Assembly: GCF_007115105.1 (NCBI RefSeq) | Contig: NZ_SULJ01000001.1 | Span: forward strand, 744,001 to 808,000 | DNA: 64,000 nucleotides | Direction: 5' to 3' | DNA from: Clostridium sp. HBUAS56010 | Lineage (GTDB): Bacteria > Bacillota > Clostridia > Lachnospirales > Lachnospiraceae | The notes under the pieces: generated by a model | What the model saw: the letters and a program-made list of their open reading frames with translations, nothing else | What the model was told of the DNA's origin: nothing | Databases searched by the model: none | In this document: positions 45,549-54,220 of the stretch, piece after piece | Position numbering within the stretch: position 1 is the first letter of the stretch | Layout: the number at the start of each line of letters is the position of its first letter | Translations under genes and position numbers: made by a program

Positions 45549-46921
45549 CTGTTCTCTCCTATCTGTTTATCAATACCTTCCGGTATCCATTTTGTTTTTA
45601 ACGTATATACCAGGTCCATAAGCATGGTTGTGATCCATGTGATCGGATAACACCACATCACCGCTTCAAAACTGGGGAAGTATGGAACCAGCAGATTAAT
45701 GTATATCATGCGCAGAATACACATATTTCCTACACCAATCAACATGGAAACCAAAGTTCTTCCACTTCCCCGGATACTTCCCATTAAAATCTGATGAATT
45801 GCCATTGTCCAATAAAACGGAAGAAGAATTCTCATTGTTGTATCTCCGAAAGCAATTACATCCCGGTCTGGAGAGAAGATACCAAGAACCCGGTCGGAAT
45901 CAAGAAAAAGTATGACCGAAATCAGTGCTGTATAAGCAACACTGATTATAATACCCTGTGCCATTCCCTGTTTCACTCGTTTCCATTTTTTAGCGCCGAT
46001 ATTCTGCCCGGTAAAAGTGGTTGCTGCCAGACAAAAACTCTGCAGCGGCAGCATTGCAAATCCGTCTATCTTGCTATATGCCCCGTATCCCGCCATCGCC
46101 GCCGTTCCATAAACATTCACATTCGCCTGTACGATTACATTGGAAAGAGAGATAATGGACTGCTGTATCCCGCTTGGAATTCCCAGTTTTAAAATCCGCT
46201 TCATCATCCTTTTGTCAATACGGATTGCAGAAGGTATCAGCCGGTAACTCTCCCTGGTTTTTATCAGCGCTCTTAAAATCAAAACCGCAGACACTGCCTG
46301 GGCTGTTACTGTTGCAAAACCGGCTCCTGCAGTCCCCATACCAAATCCTACAACAAAAACCATATCAAGTACAATATTGACAATGGAAGAGACACAAAGG
46401 TAATAGAGAGGTCTTTTGGAATCTCCCACCGCCCTCAGCACCCCGGCACCCATATTATAAACCAGATTAAACACAGATCCTAAAAAATAGATTCTTAAAA
46501 AAGAGATGGAGTTTGGAAGAACCTCTTCCGGAGTTCCCATCCAGATCAGAAGAAGAGGGGACATCGCCACTCCAATGACTGTCAGCAAAATTCCTCCGAT
46601 AAAACTGAGAGCGATTGAAGTGTGAACTGCCCAGTGAAGCTTCTGGTCATCCTTTGCTCCATAATACTGGGATATGATAACCCCTGCACCAGTTCCAATC
46701 CCCATGGACATACCAATAATCAGATTAATAAGAGAATTACTGGAACCAACGGCAGCCAGTGCATCGCTTCCAACATAATTGCCGACCACAATGGAATCTG
46801 CCGTATTGTAAAGCTGTTGGAACAGATTACCAATTAAGAGGGGCATGGAAAAAGCAAGAAGCTGTTTCCAGATGACGCCTTCTGTCATGACTACCTGATT
46901 TGTCTTTTGTTTCTTTCTCAC
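45545..46921 (-). CDS. MATE-family efflux transporter
   Basis: About 458 residues with 12 predicted hydrophobic helices in two similar halves. MPLLIGNLFQQLYNTADSIVVG near the start is a typical MATE motif for cation-coupled export. I choose GTG at 46921 because GGAGGG lies 7 bases upstream; a TTG 33 bp earlier is in frame. It is divergent from the Rrf2 gene and begins an operon with nadE and the RNA methyltransferase. Substrate unknown. Confidence 0.9.
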   Translation of the reverse strand: MRKKQKTNQVVMTEGVIWKQLLAFSMPLLIGNLFQQLYNTADSIVVGNYVGSDALAAVGSSNSLINLIIGMSMGIGTGAGVIISQYYGAKDDQKLHWAVHTSIALSFIGGILLTVIGVAMSPLLLIWMGTPEEVLPNSISFLRIYFLGSVFNLVYNMGAGVLRAVGDSKRPLYYLCVSSIVNIVLDMVFVVGFGMGTAGAGFATVTAQAVSAVLILRALIKTRESYRLIPSAIRIDKRMMKRILKLGIPSGIQQSIISLSNVIVQANVNVYGTAAMAGYGAYSKIDGFAMLPLQSFCLAATTFTGQNIGAKKWKRVKQGMAQGIIISVAYTALISVILFLDSDRVLGIFSPDRDVIAFGDTTMRILLPFYWTMAIHQILMGSIRGSGRTLVSMLIGVGNMCILRMIYINLLVPYFPSFEAVMWCYPITWITTMLMDLVYTLKTKWIPEGIDKQIGENR

Positions 46922-47006
46922 AAATATCCCTCCTGCTTTGAGCAAATTCTCCAATGTGTATTAGTATACATCCATTTTTCCAAATTGGGAAGCCGGATAT
47001 TGGAGG

Positions 47007-47041
47007 TTTACTTTTCTTACTGTTTCGTGTAGAATATTCTA
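47007..47041 (+). promoter_or_regulatory. Promoter of the Rrf2 gene with palindrome
   Basis: TTTACT (47007-47012) and TAGAAT (47030-47035), 17 bp apart. The -10 box is part of the perfect palindrome TAGAATATTCTA (47030-47041), a plausible autoregulatory operator for the Rrf2 protein and perhaps for the divergent MATE gene. Confidence 0.6.
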
Positions 47042-47089
47042 ATATCCTACTAAACAGATAAGAATAATTGGGAAGGAGAATTTTTAGCA

Positions 47090-47530
47090 ATGACATTTTC
47101 TACCAAAGGGCGGTATGCTCTTCGTATGATGCTGGAATTTGCACTCCATCCGAACGAGTGCACAAAGATCAATCAGGTGGCGGAACGCCAGGAAATATCG
47201 GACAAATATCTGGAGCAGATTGTAACCATCCTCAGCAGGGCGGGTTATGTAAAAAGCCGGCGAGGGGCAAAAGGAGGATACTTTCTCACAAAATCCCCCG
47301 CTGAATATACTGTGGGTATGATTCTGCGCACAGCAGAAGGCAGTCTGGTTCCTGTGGCGTGCATGGAGGATGAGGTCAATCACTGCCATCGCGCCGATAT
47401 CTGTGCAAGTCTTATGGTGTGGAGAAAGCTTGATGAGGCAATCTCTGGGGTTATTGACAGCATCACCCTTGCTGATTTGGTGGAAGAACAGAAAAGGCTG
47501 GATGGGGAATACCACCATTACCAGATATAA
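47090..47530 (+). CDS. Rrf2-family transcriptional regulator
   Basis: A 146-residue Rrf2 protein. It begins with the canonical STKGRYALRMMLEFA, has a winged helix (about 1-75, RRGAKGGYFL in the wing) and three Cys at 91, 99 and 105, spacing C-x7-C-x5-C, close to the IscR cluster ligands (C-x5-C-x5-C), so it may bind a 2Fe-2S or 4Fe-4S cluster. No isc/suf genes lie nearby. Divergent from MATE-nadE. Confidence 0.9.
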   Translation: MTFSTKGRYALRMMLEFALHPNECTKINQVAERQEISDKYLEQIVTILSRAGYVKSRRGAKGGYFLTKSPAEYTVGMILRTAEGSLVPVACMEDEVNHCHRADICASLMVWRKLDEAISGVIDSITLADLVEEQKRLDGEYHHYQI

Positions 47531-47591
47531 ACAGGGCTGCTCTAACGTAACGCTGTGACAGCCGTTTATACCAAAATTAAATAACGTGACA

Positions 47592-47634
47592 ATACGCCTT
47601 GGTATGGATCATAACAGCCCATACCAAGGCGTAT
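47592..47634. terminator. Long perfect hairpin between convergent genes
   Basis: 16-bp perfect stem (ATACGCCTTGGTATGG and its complement, 47592-47607 with 47619-47634) with an 11-nt loop between the Rrf2 and nrdD ends. It lacks a strong T-run on either strand, only TTCTTTTT on the plus side further on, so it may be a terminator or an mRNA 3' protector. Confidence 0.6.
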
Positions 47635-47686
47635 CTGTGTGCTTCTTTTTCGTTAAAGCCAAGTTGCCGAAGCCTCTGTCAGCAGT

Positions 47687-50053
47687 TTATACACCTGCCC
47701 GCTCTGCATATTTTCTGATATCTGAGGCATTGGTAATCTTTTGAACCAGACCGTCCTTGACTAAAACAAGGGTAGGTGCCTGCATGATTCCAAGCTTTTC
47801 TGCCAGTTCTGCATTCTCCTGTGCATCCACAGTCTGATAATCCACATGCTGTAAAAACTCTTTTGCTGCCAGGCAGTTGGGACAGGTTCTTGTGGTGAAA
47901 AGATATGCTCCGGAAGGGATCTCTGTTTTCTTTTCAGACGCCTTTTCCTGTTTTTCTGCCTTTTCCAGGTTCCGGGGCGCAGAGTTTAAAATCTGATAAA
48001 GGGTTCTGTTTTTATATTCCTGGGTCTTTCCCTCATTCCAGTTCTGCACCGGACGGTAATAACCAGTTATCCTGCTGTAAACTTCCGCCCTCTTTTTGCA
48101 GATGGGACAGATGCTGTGCTCCCCTGCAAGGTAGCCATGCTCCGCGCAGATGGAATAGGTTGGAGACAGCGTATAATAAGGCAGTTTATAATTGGCTGCA
48201 ATGGCCTTTACCAGTTTTGCAGCAGCCTGCCAGTCCGGAAGCTTCTCCCCTAAAAAGGCATGAAATACGGTTCCGGAAGTATAGAGCGTCTGTAAATCAT
48301 CCTGGATATCAAGTGCATCAAAGATATCTGCAGTATAGTCCACAGGAAGATGAGAACTGTTGGTATAATAAGGAGTATCTCCCTTTTTGCCTGCTGTGCG
48401 AATCATGGGATACTGTTCCTTATCATGCTTTGCCAGACGGTAAGCCGTGGACTCTGCCGGTGTTGCCTCCAGATTATACAAATCCCCATACTGCTCCTGG
48501 TAATCAGAAAGTCTTTCTCTCATATGGTTTAACACCTCTTTTGTAAACTTCTGGGTTTCTGCCTTTGATAAGTCAGCTTTCAACCATCTTGCATTTAACC
48601 CTGCCTCGTTCATGCCGATAAGACCTATGGTTGAAAAATGATTTTCAAATGTTCCAAGATACCGTTTTGTATAAGGATAGAGTCCCTGGTTTAAAAGCTT
48701 TGTAATCACTTCCCGTTTTACTTTCAAAGACCTTGCAGACAGGTCCATCATATGATCCAGACGGCTGTAGAATTCTTTCTCATCTTTTGACAGATAAGCA
48801 ATCCGGGGCATATTAATGGTTACCACTCCAACGGAGCCGGTACTTTCTCCTGATCCAAAGAATCCGCCGGTCTTGCGTCTCAATTCCCGAAGGTCCAGCC
48901 GCAGACGGCAGCACATGCTTCTCACATCGCCTGGTTCCATATCGCTGTTTATATAATTGGAAAAATAAGGGGTTCCGTATTTGGAAGTCATCTCAAAGAG
49001 CAGCCGGTTATTTTCCGTGTCAGACCAGTCAAAATCTTTTGTTATGGAATAAGTAGGAATGGGATACTGGAAGCCGCGTCCATTGGCATCCCCTTCAATC
49101 ATGGTTTCAATGAAAGCCTTGTTCACCATATCCATCTCATTTTTGCAGTCCTTATATTTATAATCCATCTCTTTCCCGCCTACAATGGCATTTAATTCTG
49201 CCAGATCGGAAGGAACCGTCCAGTCCAGGGTAATATTGGAAAACGGAGCCTGAGTGCCCCATCGGCTTGGAGTATTCACGCCAAAAATAAAAGTCTCAAT
49301 GCACTTTTTCACTTCTTCATACGATAAGTTGTCGGCCTTTACAAAAGGGGCAAGATAGGTATCAAAGGAAGAAAACGCCTGGGCTCCTGCCCATTCATTC
49401 TGCATGATTCCAAGAAAATTAACCATCTGATTGCATAAAACAGATAAATGCTTTGCTGGAGAAGAGGTAATCTTGCCAGGGATTCCTCCCAACCCTTCTA
49501 AAAGAAGCTGTTTCAATGACCAGCCTGCACAATATCCGGTCAGCATGGATAAATCATGAATATGTAAATCTGCACTTCGATGGGCATCTGCAATCTCCTG
49601 ATCGTAAATCTCTGACAGCCAGTAATTGGCTGTAACGGCTCCGGAATTGCTTAAAATCAGTCCTCCCACAGAATAGGTGACAGTGGAATTTTCTTTCACC
49701 CGCCAATCTTCTACCTTCACATAATTATTCACCACATCCTTATAGTCTAAAATGGTGTTTTTCATATTGCGGATCTTCTCCCGCTGCTTCCGGTATAAGA
49801 TATAAGCCTTTGCCACATCAGTATATCCTGCCTGCTCCAATACATGTTCTACGCTGTCTTGAATATCCTCCACTGTTATCTGTCCCTCTGCCATCTTCTT
49901 CTGAAAATCAGCAGTCACCCGGAGGGACAGCAGTTCAAGAATTTCATCACTGTAATCCTTTTTCGTTGCCTTTAACGCTTTTCTGATTGCTTCTGAGATC
50001 TTAACCAGTTTGAATTCCGCTATTTCCCCGTCTCTTTTAACCACCTGGATCAT
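47687..50053 (-). CDS. nrdD: Anaerobic ribonucleotide reductase fused to a thioredoxin-like domain
   Basis: Class III reductase for dNTP synthesis without oxygen. An ATP-cone (about 1-95) precedes the catalytic barrel; the zinc site CAEHGYL and CPICKKR near 630-655 is followed by the glycyl-radical motif RITGYYRPVQNWNEGK with Gly near 664. After a Lys/Glu-rich linker (about 684-712) comes a thioredoxin/NrdH-like domain with CPNC (Cys 724 and 727), about 75 residues that most NrdD proteins lack. No nrdG activase gene is adjacent. ATG at 50053 with AAGGAG is chosen over an upstream frame. Confidence 0.93.
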   Translation of the reverse strand: MIQVVKRDGEIAEFKLVKISEAIRKALKATKKDYSDEILELLSLRVTADFQKKMAEGQITVEDIQDSVEHVLEQAGYTDVAKAYILYRKQREKIRNMKNTILDYKDVVNNYVKVEDWRVKENSTVTYSVGGLILSNSGAVTANYWLSEIYDQEIADAHRSADLHIHDLSMLTGYCAGWSLKQLLLEGLGGIPGKITSSPAKHLSVLCNQMVNFLGIMQNEWAGAQAFSSFDTYLAPFVKADNLSYEEVKKCIETFIFGVNTPSRWGTQAPFSNITLDWTVPSDLAELNAIVGGKEMDYKYKDCKNEMDMVNKAFIETMIEGDANGRGFQYPIPTYSITKDFDWSDTENNRLLFEMTSKYGTPYFSNYINSDMEPGDVRSMCCRLRLDLRELRRKTGGFFGSGESTGSVGVVTINMPRIAYLSKDEKEFYSRLDHMMDLSARSLKVKREVITKLLNQGLYPYTKRYLGTFENHFSTIGLIGMNEAGLNARWLKADLSKAETQKFTKEVLNHMRERLSDYQEQYGDLYNLEATPAESTAYRLAKHDKEQYPMIRTAGKKGDTPYYTNSSHLPVDYTADIFDALDIQDDLQTLYTSGTVFHAFLGEKLPDWQAAAKLVKAIAANYKLPYYTLSPTYSICAEHGYLAGEHSICPICKKRAEVYSRITGYYRPVQNWNEGKTQEYKNRTLYQILNSAPRNLEKAEKQEKASEKKTEIPSGAYLFTTRTCPNCLAAKEFLQHVDYQTVDAQENAELAEKLGIMQAPTLVLVKDGLVQKITNASDIRKYAERAGV

Positions 50054-50114
50054 CAAAACCAAACTCCTTTCCTCTGAGAACCCCTTAATAACTTTACTTT
50101 TAAACACAATTGAT

Positions 50115-50143
50115 ATTATAACAGAGCAAAACAAAAAACACAA
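50115..50143 (-). promoter_or_regulatory. Promoter of nrdD
   Basis: TATAAT (50115-50120) with TTGTGT (50138-50143) 17 bp upstream on the minus strand. The -35 box overlaps one arm of the hflX terminator and the first NrdR-like site. Confidence 0.55.
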
Positions 50144-50182
50144 TATGTAGAAATTTTCTTAACATCTTTTCTACATATTGTG
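50131..50182 (-). terminator. Terminator after hflX
   Basis: Perfect 15-bp stem CACAATATGTAGAAA/complement (50139-50153 with 50168-50182), 14-nt loop, followed by TTTTTTG on the minus strand, 6 nt after the hflX stop. It doubles as the nrdD upstream region. Confidence 0.85.
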
Positions 50183-50183
50183 C
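50138..50183 (-). promoter_or_regulatory. Two NrdR-box-like sites ahead of nrdD
   Basis: Each arm of the hairpin resembles the NrdR consensus as I recall it (ACACWATATATWGTGT): 50138-50153 reads ACACAATATGTAGAAA, about 12 of 16 matches, and 50168-50183 is its inverted copy. Their centres are 30 bp apart, about three helical turns, close to the usual NrdR spacing. Inferred, not tested. Confidence 0.5.
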
Positions 50184-50188
50184 TTTAT

Positions 50189-51460
50189 TCAGTCGACAAT
50201 TTCATCGGCACTGCCAGCAAGACCAGCAAACAATTCTGATGGAACATAGGCACTTACGAATATGCCGTCTTCTCTGTATTCTTCTGTTAATAACTGACCG
50301 TACTTTCGAATAAGCTGGATCTTTCCTGCTTCTTTATAGGAATACGTCTTTTCCAGATATATCTTCTGGTTTCTTAAAATGCTCTCCAAAAGGTTTAAAA
50401 GTTCATCGAGTCCTTCTCCGGTCCTGGCAGAGATCTTCACCTGATGATCAGATGTCACATCCCGGAGAGTAACTTCCTGGTCTGCTGCATCTATTTTATT
50501 AAATACAGTAACCACAATCTTATCCGCAACTTCAAGTTCCCGGAGAGTTTCATAGACCACATACATCTGCATCTCCCTCTGGGAATTGGAAGCGTCTACC
50601 ACATGAAGGATTACGTCACTATACTTTGCTTCCTCCAGTGTGCTCTTAAATGCCTCGATCAGGTGGTGGGGCAGTTTTCTGATAAAGCCAACCGTATCAG
50701 TTAAAAGCACCTTTTGGCCTCCCGGAAGGGTCAGATTCCTGGTAGTAGGATCTAAGGTGGCAAACAGCTTGTCTTCCGCAAGAATTCCTGCATCAGTAAG
50801 GCGGTTAAGGAGAGTGGATTTTCCGGCATTGGTATAGCCTACGATGGCGGCAACCGGAACATGATTCTTATCCCTTTGCTGTCTCGCCACATCCCTGTGC
50901 CGCTTTACGTCTTCCAGTTCGGATTTTAAAATGGAAATCCGGTCGTGAATCAGTCTGCGGTCCATCTCCAGTTTCTTCTCTCCAGGTCCTCGGGTACCAA
51001 TTCCCCCTCCCAGACGGGACAAGGAACTGCGAAGGCCAACCAGACGGGCGGCACGGTATCTAAGCTGAGCCAGCTCCACCTGAATCTTTCCTTCTCTTGT
51101 AGTGGCTCTGGAAGCGAATATGTCAAGGATTACCATGGTTCTGTCCATGACCTTAATATCCAGTGATCCCTCCAGGTTCCGCAGTTGGGCAGGAGATAAT
51201 TCATCGTCACATACCACACCTGTGGCACCCAGTTCCCATATCCGTTCTTTGATCTCCTGAATCTTGCCTTTTCCAAGATAAGTTCCCGGGTGAATCCGCT
51301 CTCTGTTCTGTATCACCTTATCAACGGCAACCGCTCCTGCCGTTTTTACAAGTTCCTCCAGTTCATCAAGAGATGCTTTTGTATCGTTCTCATCTTCTGT
51401 GCTGACGGCAATCAAAATAACCCGTTCTTCTACATCTTTTAATTCAATTAATTCTGCCAT
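50189..51460 (-). CDS. hflX: GTPase HflX
   Basis: Ribosome-associated GTPase of 423 residues that splits stalled or heat-damaged 70S ribosomes. N-terminal HflX domain (about 15-190, with GGGIGTRGPGE near 158), then the G domain with G1 GYTNAGKSTLLN near 209, G3 DTVGF and G4 NKID, and a C-terminal extension. ATG at 51460 is supported by GGAAG; TTG at 51472 is in frame. It follows the lipoprotein by 13 nt and has a strong terminator. Confidence 0.95.
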   Translation of the reverse strand: MAELIELKDVEERVILIAVSTEDENDTKASLDELEELVKTAGAVAVDKVIQNRERIHPGTYLGKGKIQEIKERIWELGATGVVCDDELSPAQLRNLEGSLDIKVMDRTMVILDIFASRATTREGKIQVELAQLRYRAARLVGLRSSLSRLGGGIGTRGPGEKKLEMDRRLIHDRISILKSELEDVKRHRDVARQQRDKNHVPVAAIVGYTNAGKSTLLNRLTDAGILAEDKLFATLDPTTRNLTLPGGQKVLLTDTVGFIRKLPHHLIEAFKSTLEEAKYSDVILHVVDASNSQREMQMYVVYETLRELEVADKIVVTVFNKIDAADQEVTLRDVTSDHQVKISARTGEGLDELLNLLESILRNQKIYLEKTYSYKEAGKIQLIRKYGQLLTEEYREDGIFVSAYVPSELFAGLAGSADEIVD

Positions 51461-51473
51461 AGATTCTTCCAAC

Positions 51474-52241
51474 CTATCTCGTCTTTAAAAATGTGATCTC
51501 CCGTTCCGCCTTCTCATCAGGACCATGAACGGAGATATACTCCTGCATCAATTTAAGGGCCTCTTTAAATTCTCCCTTGTACTCTTTTGCAACCGCCTTA
51601 TTAAACAGTAAATCCGGCACTTCCTGATTATCTTTTGCCAAAAGTCCCTGGTCAAAATAGCCCTCTGCCGAATCATAATCTTCTTTTGCCATACTGCACA
51701 GTCCCAGCCGGTTTAATAAACGGGCACTGGTATCATCTCCGTCAAGAGCCGCCTGATAAAGCTTCATGGCATCATCAGCAGAACCGTTTTCCTCCATAGA
51801 CGCTCCGATCAACAGCAGTGCTTCCAGCCTTCCGGGCGCATGATTGTCTTTATCCAGTTCCGTGCTTTTGTGATAATCCTTTTCCGCTCCTTCCAAATCT
51901 CCGGTTTTCGCTTTGGAAAGGGCACGCAGATTATAATATTCCGGCTTTTTCCCGTCCGCTTTGATCAGTTTATCATAAACCTGAATTGCTTCCTGGTAAT
52001 TGCCGGACAGATATTCTGCTTCTGCCCGGTATTTTAAAATATCAATATCCACCTTTTTAACCAGACCCTTTTTCGTATAAAGGGCTTTGTCAAAGGCTTC
52101 AATGGCTTCCTCATATTTTCCTTCTTTTAAGGCTGTAATTCCTGCTTCCCGGTAAGTATACCGGCTGTCATTCCCACAGGCAGTCAGCAAGGAAAGAATC
52201 ACAAATAAAATTGCTGCCAGTAACCGCTTGTTTCTTCGCAT
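51474..52241 (-). CDS. TPR-repeat lipoprotein
   Basis: A 255-residue protein with a lipoprotein signal peptide: RRNKR, a hydrophobic core and the lipobox LTAC (Cys near 21), so it should be anchored outside the membrane after Lgt processing. The rest is five or six tetratricopeptide repeats (for example AGITALKEGKYEEAIEAFDKAL in part, and YLSGNYQEAIQVYDKLI), probably a protein-binding scaffold. ATG at 52241 has GGAG upstream; the open frame extends to 52391 without meaning. Confidence 0.88.
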   Translation of the reverse strand: MRRNKRLLAAILFVILSLLTACGNDSRYTYREAGITALKEGKYEEAIEAFDKALYTKKGLVKKVDIDILKYRAEAEYLSGNYQEAIQVYDKLIKADGKKPEYYNLRALSKAKTGDLEGAEKDYHKSTELDKDNHAPGRLEALLLIGASMEENGSADDAMKLYQAALDGDDTSARLLNRLGLCSMAKEDYDSAEGYFDQGLLAKDNQEVPDLLFNKAVAKEYKGEFKEALKLMQEYISVHGPDEKAEREITFLKTR

Positions 52242-52275
52242 GCTATTATCTCCAACTTTATAAAAGCTATGAATA

Positions 52276-52713
52276 CTATTGTTTTCCTGTACTTCCATGA
52301 CCGCCTCTGTCTTCATCAGACAACTTGTCCACCTGTGTAAATTCAATAACAGGCTGATGCTCCATAATGCGGAACTGGCAGATTCTGTCATTAAGGCGGA
52401 TTACAGTATCCCGAAGAGCATAAGCCGGGAAAAACCACTGGTCATTATCCCCGCAATAAGACTCATCAATAATTCCCATACTGTTAGTCTGGATAATACC
52501 GTAATTTTTAAATGTACTGCTTCTTGGAACAACATGCGCCTCATAACCGTTCGGAAGTTCCATCCCGATTCCCAGCGGAATGAGTTTAAACTCTCCTGCC
52601 TTCATCTCCACTTCTTCGGCTGCCCGCAGGTCAACCCAGTCCGACTTTCCTCCGATATAGCAAAGACGCTCTATGCTGTCTGTAAAATATTTTATTTTAA
52701 TGGCTTTTGTCAC
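52276..52713 (-). CDS. dut: dUTP diphosphatase
   Basis: Trimeric dUTPase of 145 residues that keeps uracil out of DNA. Motifs: DLRAAE near the start, [10 protein letters not shown] near 63 (motif II), [12 protein letters not shown] near 79 (motif III), and the C-terminal GGHGSTGK (motif V, P-loop-like arm). Ser-rich motif II fits the family. It lies 35 nt upstream of the lipoprotein gene and 22 nt behind scpB. Confidence 0.9.
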   Translation of the reverse strand: MTKAIKIKYFTDSIERLCYIGGKSDWVDLRAAEEVEMKAGEFKLIPLGIGMELPNGYEAHVVPRSSTFKNYGIIQTNSMGIIDESYCGDNDQWFFPAYALRDTVIRLNDRICQFRIMEHQPVIEFTQVDKLSDEDRGGHGSTGKQ

Positions 52714-52735
52714 CTTATATCCTCCTGAAACTCAT

Positions 52736-53323
52736 TTATTTTTCTTCGATAAAATCTCCGCTTTCGGATAGTTCCTCTTCCACTTCCATCCGGATCTCTG
52801 CTGCTACCACCGGATCTGCAACAGGCAGATTCTGAGTGGAACCAATTCCAAATCTTCTTAAAAATTCTTCTGTTGTGGCAAACAATGCAGGACGCCCTGG
52901 TGCATCCATGCGTCCAACTTCATATACCAGATTATATTCCACAAGTTTATTCACCGCATGATCAGACTTCACACCGCGGATCTTTTCGATCTCAAGCTTT
53001 GTAATCGGCTGTTTGTAGGCAATAATGGAAAGCGTCTCCAAAATAACATCGGACAGCACCTGCTTTTTGGGTGCAGCCGCCACCCGGATAAGATTCTCAT
53101 AGTATTCCGACCTTGTGCACATCTGGTAGCTGTTCTCCAGCTCAATGATCTGCATTCCCCTCTTACCGGTATCATAGCGCTTTTTCAGACGAAGAACTGC
53201 TTCTCTTGCCTTATTCTCATCCTCACCGATCGCTGCCGCCAGACGGCTCAGTTCCACAGAGTTCCCCATAGTAAAGAGGACTGCCTCTATAATCGCCTCC
53301 TGAACCTTTTCTTCTTTATCCAT
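52736..53323 (-). CDS. scpB: Segregation and condensation protein B
   Basis: Winged-helix kleisin-interacting protein of about 195 residues, part of SMC-ScpAB condensin. Two winged helices: EAVLFTMGNSVELSRLAAAIG near 11-31 and LSIIAYKQPITKLEIEKIRGV near 95-115, followed by VGRMDAPGRPALFATTEEFL. It overlaps scpA by 8 bp. GGGGAG precedes ATG 53323. Confidence 0.95.
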   Translation of the reverse strand: MDKEEKVQEAIIEAVLFTMGNSVELSRLAAAIGEDENKAREAVLRLKKRYDTGKRGMQIIELENSYQMCTRSEYYENLIRVAAAPKKQVLSDVILETLSIIAYKQPITKLEIEKIRGVKSDHAVNKLVEYNLVYEVGRMDAPGRPALFATTEEFLRRFGIGSTQNLPVADPVVAAEIRMEVEEELSESGDFIEEK

Positions 53324-54137
53324 CTGTTTCTCCCCTGAATTCTTCTCCGTCATCCATAATATCCACAAGATCCAGATCGTCTTCCTCCCCTTCCGGCTCA
53401 AGGGTTTCAATGAACATGTCATCAAACAAATGCTCCTGGGTCAAACAGATCTTTCCGATCTTCATAAGCTCCAGAAGCGCTAAAAATGTTACCACAACCT
53501 CAACCTTGTCAGTCTGCCGTTCAAGCATTTTACGAAAGGAAAACTTCCGGTGTACTCTTGCGTAGTCCATGACAGATTTTATTTTATCTTCTAAACTTAC
53601 GGATTCCTTCCGGATATTGCCAAAACGGCTTCTGATGGGATCCACCCGGTCTGATTTACGCTTTGTAACCGCGCGGAAGATCTCCTGTAATTTCGCAAGC
53701 GTAAGTCCGTCGAGGAGCTTGTCTAAATCCACCGGTGGCTCATACTTTGCCACTTCCGCCGGCACGGTAGCTTCTTTGTAAAGAAGACGGTCCGCAGTAA
53801 CTTCCCGGTCTTTTAGTTCCATGGACATGTATTTGTAATATTTATATTCCAAAAGCCGTGCCACAAGCTCTGCTCTTGGGTCCTCTTCTTCCCCTTCCTC
53901 GTTGACTTCTTTGGGAAGGAGCATGCGTGCCTTAATGTCAATCAGAGTTGCCGCCATCACAAGAAACTCGCTGACAATATTTAGATCCTCCGTCTCCATA
54001 TGGTTGACATAATCCAGATACTGTTCCGTAATAATCACAATGGGAATGTCATAAATGTTCACTTTATTCTTTTCAATTAAATGCAGGAGCAGATCCAACG
54101 GCCCCTCAAAATTATCCAATTTGTAAGAGATTCCCAT
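53316..54137 (-). CDS. scpA: Segregation and condensation protein A
   Basis: Kleisin subunit of the SMC condensin complex, about 273 residues. The N-terminal LDNFEGPLDLLLHLIEKNKVNIYDIPI is the standard ScpA start; the C-terminal winged helix (about 185-245) contacts the SMC head. Acidic tail EPEGEEDDLDLVDI. ATG 54137 is preceded by TTGGAGG. Promoter at 54174-54202. Confidence 0.96.
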   Translation of the reverse strand: MGISYKLDNFEGPLDLLLHLIEKNKVNIYDIPIVIITEQYLDYVNHMETEDLNIVSEFLVMAATLIDIKARMLLPKEVNEEGEEEDPRAELVARLLEYKYYKYMSMELKDREVTADRLLYKEATVPAEVAKYEPPVDLDKLLDGLTLAKLQEIFRAVTKRKSDRVDPIRSRFGNIRKESVSLEDKIKSVMDYARVHRKFSFRKMLERQTDKVEVVVTFLALLELMKIGKICLTQEHLFDDMFIETLEPEGEEDDLDLVDIMDDGEEFRGETDG

Positions 54138-54173
54138 AAATTCCTCCAAAACATATGTAACGCACCATGGACT

Positions 54174-54202
54174 AGTATAACAAATCCTTTCTCATCTGTA
54201 AA
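54174..54202 (-). promoter_or_regulatory. Sigma-A promoter of scpA
   Basis: TTTACA (54197-54202) and TATACT (54174-54179) on the minus strand, 17 bp apart, between the phosphoesterase gene and scpA. Confidence 0.6.
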
Positions 54203-54220
54203 TATATGCCAGACCCAAAA

